Shown here one piece after another: positions 63,128-64,000 of a stretch of 64,000 bases of DNA. The notes beneath the pieces are model-generated. The model was not told where the DNA came from and made no database searches. It was given only the letters and a program-made list of their open reading frames with translations. The stretch spans positions 3,698,001-3,762,000 of the forward strand of contig NZ_CP024199.1 of the NCBI RefSeq assembly GCF_002844375.1, read 5' to 3'. The number at the start of each line of letters is the position of its first letter. Positions within the stretch are counted from its first letter, which is position 1. Both the position numbers and the translations under genes were made by a program. Source of the stretch: Thalassospira marina (GTDB lineage: Bacteria; Pseudomonadota; Alphaproteobacteria; Rhodospirillales; Thalassospiraceae).

Positions 63128-64000
63128 TCAGCCGATTTGACCGTGGCAATGTTTGTATTTTTTGCCTGAACCGCACGGGCACGGGGCATTGCGCGAAACG
63201 CGGCCCCAGGTTGCCGGGTTGTTCGGGTCAACCGGGCCAGTTGCCTGACGGGACTGCGCAGTGTCCTGCATGCGTTCCTCGGCGGCGGTTGCTGCCGTGG
63301 CATCGCTTTCAGGGGCCGGGTGGCTTTCGTGCATTTCCTGCTGGCGGCGCGGTTCAAGGTCTTCCGGGCGCGGGGCAGACTGCAATTCAACATGCGACAG
63401 CATCTGCGTGACACGTTCACGCAACATGCCCAGCATGCCTTCAAACAGGTTAAAGGCTTCGCGTTTGAACTCGTTTAACGGATCACGCTGACCATAGGCA
63501 CGCAGGCCAATGCCCTGACGCAGATGGTCAAGTGCCAGAAGGTGGTCTTTCCATGACTGGTCAAGCAACTGCAACAGCAGGCTTTTTTCGACCTGACGGA
63601 TGATATCGGCACCATAATTGGCAACCTTGGCGGCCATTTTGGAATCAACGGCTTTTTCGATGCGTTCCTGCACGACAGACGGATCAATGCCTTCTTCCTT
63701 GGTCCAGTCTTCGACCGGCAGATCAAGGCCGAACAGGCGCAGGCATTCTTCATGCAGCGAAGTTGCTTCCCATTGTTCCGGATAAACTTTTTCCGGGCAA
63801 TGGCGGGCAACCAGACCTTCGATGACTTCGGCGCGCATTTCCGCGACGTCTTCGGCAACGTCTTTGGCCTGCATCAGGTCGCGGCGCTGTTCATAAATCA
63901 CCTTACGCTGGTCATTCATGACATCGTCAAATTTCAGCAGGTTCTTACGAATGTCGAAGTTGCGGCCTTCAACCTTCTGCTGTGCCTTTTCCAGCGCCTT
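63128..64000 (-). CDS. secA: Preprotein translocase ATPase SecA, C-terminal part
   Basis: The 3' 290 codons of secA; the gene continues past the right edge. Visible are the conserved [20 protein letters not shown] stretch, the helical wing and scaffold domains ([42 protein letters not shown]), and the C-terminal linker. The zinc-binding SecB-contact motif [17 protein letters not shown] has the C-x-C-x8-C-H pattern. An ATG at 63919 is internal and not a start. Confidence 0.97.
   Translation of the reverse strand, partial: KALEKAQQKVEGRNFDIRKNLLKFDDVMNDQRKVIYEQRRDLMQAKDVAEDVAEMRAEVIEGLVARHCPEKVYPEQWEATSLHEECLRLFGLDLPVEDWTKEEGIDPSVVQERIEKAVDSKMAAKVANYGADIIRQVEKSLLLQLLDQSWKDHLLALDHLRQGIGLRAYGQRDPLNEFKREAFNLFEGMLGMLRERVTQMLSHVELQSAPRPEDLEPRRQQEMHESHPAPESDATAATAAEERMQDTAQSRQATGPVDPNNPATWGRVSRNAPCPCGSGKKYKHCHGQIG

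Overview
The window looks like chromosomal DNA of an alphaproteobacterium, most likely of the Rhodospirillales/Thalassospira type. This is an inference from protein style: PstA and PstC with long alphaproteobacterial extensions, a DUF3572 protein, TctABC-type tripartite uptake, gltD placed before gltB, and moderate-to-high GC with GCC/GGC-rich codons. I see no insertion sequence, prophage, CRISPR array or integrase. It reads as core and metabolic chromosome, cut at the right edge inside secA.

Layout. (1) 0.1-1.4 kb: a uracil-type NCS2 permease on the minus strand, then a 1.15 kb non-coding stretch holding an orphan plus-strand terminator. (2) 2.45-8.8 kb: a plus-strand catabolic cluster of FadR-type regulator, TctC/TctB/TctA uptake system, SDR dehydrogenase, RraA-like aldolase and dihydroxyacetophenone-dioxygenase-like cupin. 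Its first promoter is bracketed by two operator arms. (3) 8.9-13.6 kb, minus: uvrC, folB, a FolM/PTR1-like reductase and a Na+/Ca2+ exchanger. An AT-rich gap with DnaA boxes and GANTC sites lies in front of uvrC. (4) 14.1-15.9 kb: a Kef-type K+/H+ antiporter. (5) 16-22.4 kb, minus: pstS-pstC-pstA-pstB-phoU-phoB with a Pho box and an attenuator-like hairpin after pstS; no phoR is present. (6) 23.2-31.1 kb, minus: pyc-glcD-glcE-glcF, with a PdhR/GlcC-type operator upstream of pyc. (7) 31.5-34.7 kb, plus: a Cache sensor kinase, a NarL-type regulator and a Crp/Fnr regulator.

(8) 34.7-43.1 kb: poorly characterised genes. These are an exported HEGQH protein, a small protein with a FliF-like tail, a Trp-rich orphan of 414 residues, and an orphan family 5 solute-binding protein transcribed with a hybrid histidine kinase. 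Two small proteins of 71 and 77 residues follow. (9) 43.3-49.4 kb, minus: glutamate synthase gltD-gltB. (10) 49.6-53.3 kb: uppP, an ArsR-SRPBCC pair with a perfect operator palindrome, a ClpP paralogue, a VOC protein, DUF3572 and a small membrane protein. (11) 53.8 kb: tRNA-Leu(UAA). (12) 54.2-59.8 kb: an outer-membrane autotransporter-type barrel, bluB, small membrane proteins, a CinA-type MoCF domain protein, mutT and a lipoprotein esterase. (13) 59.8-63 kb: trpB-trpA with a divergent TrpI-like LysR regulator, then the 3' end of secA.

The strongest leads for something undescribed are the tct-SDR-aldolase-cupin pathway with its promoter sandwiched between operators, the solute-binding protein/hybrid kinase pair (organised like Vibrio CBP-ChiS), and the DnaA-box/GANTC cluster before uvrC. 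No search or computation was run; family assignments rest on recognised motifs and overall resemblance.
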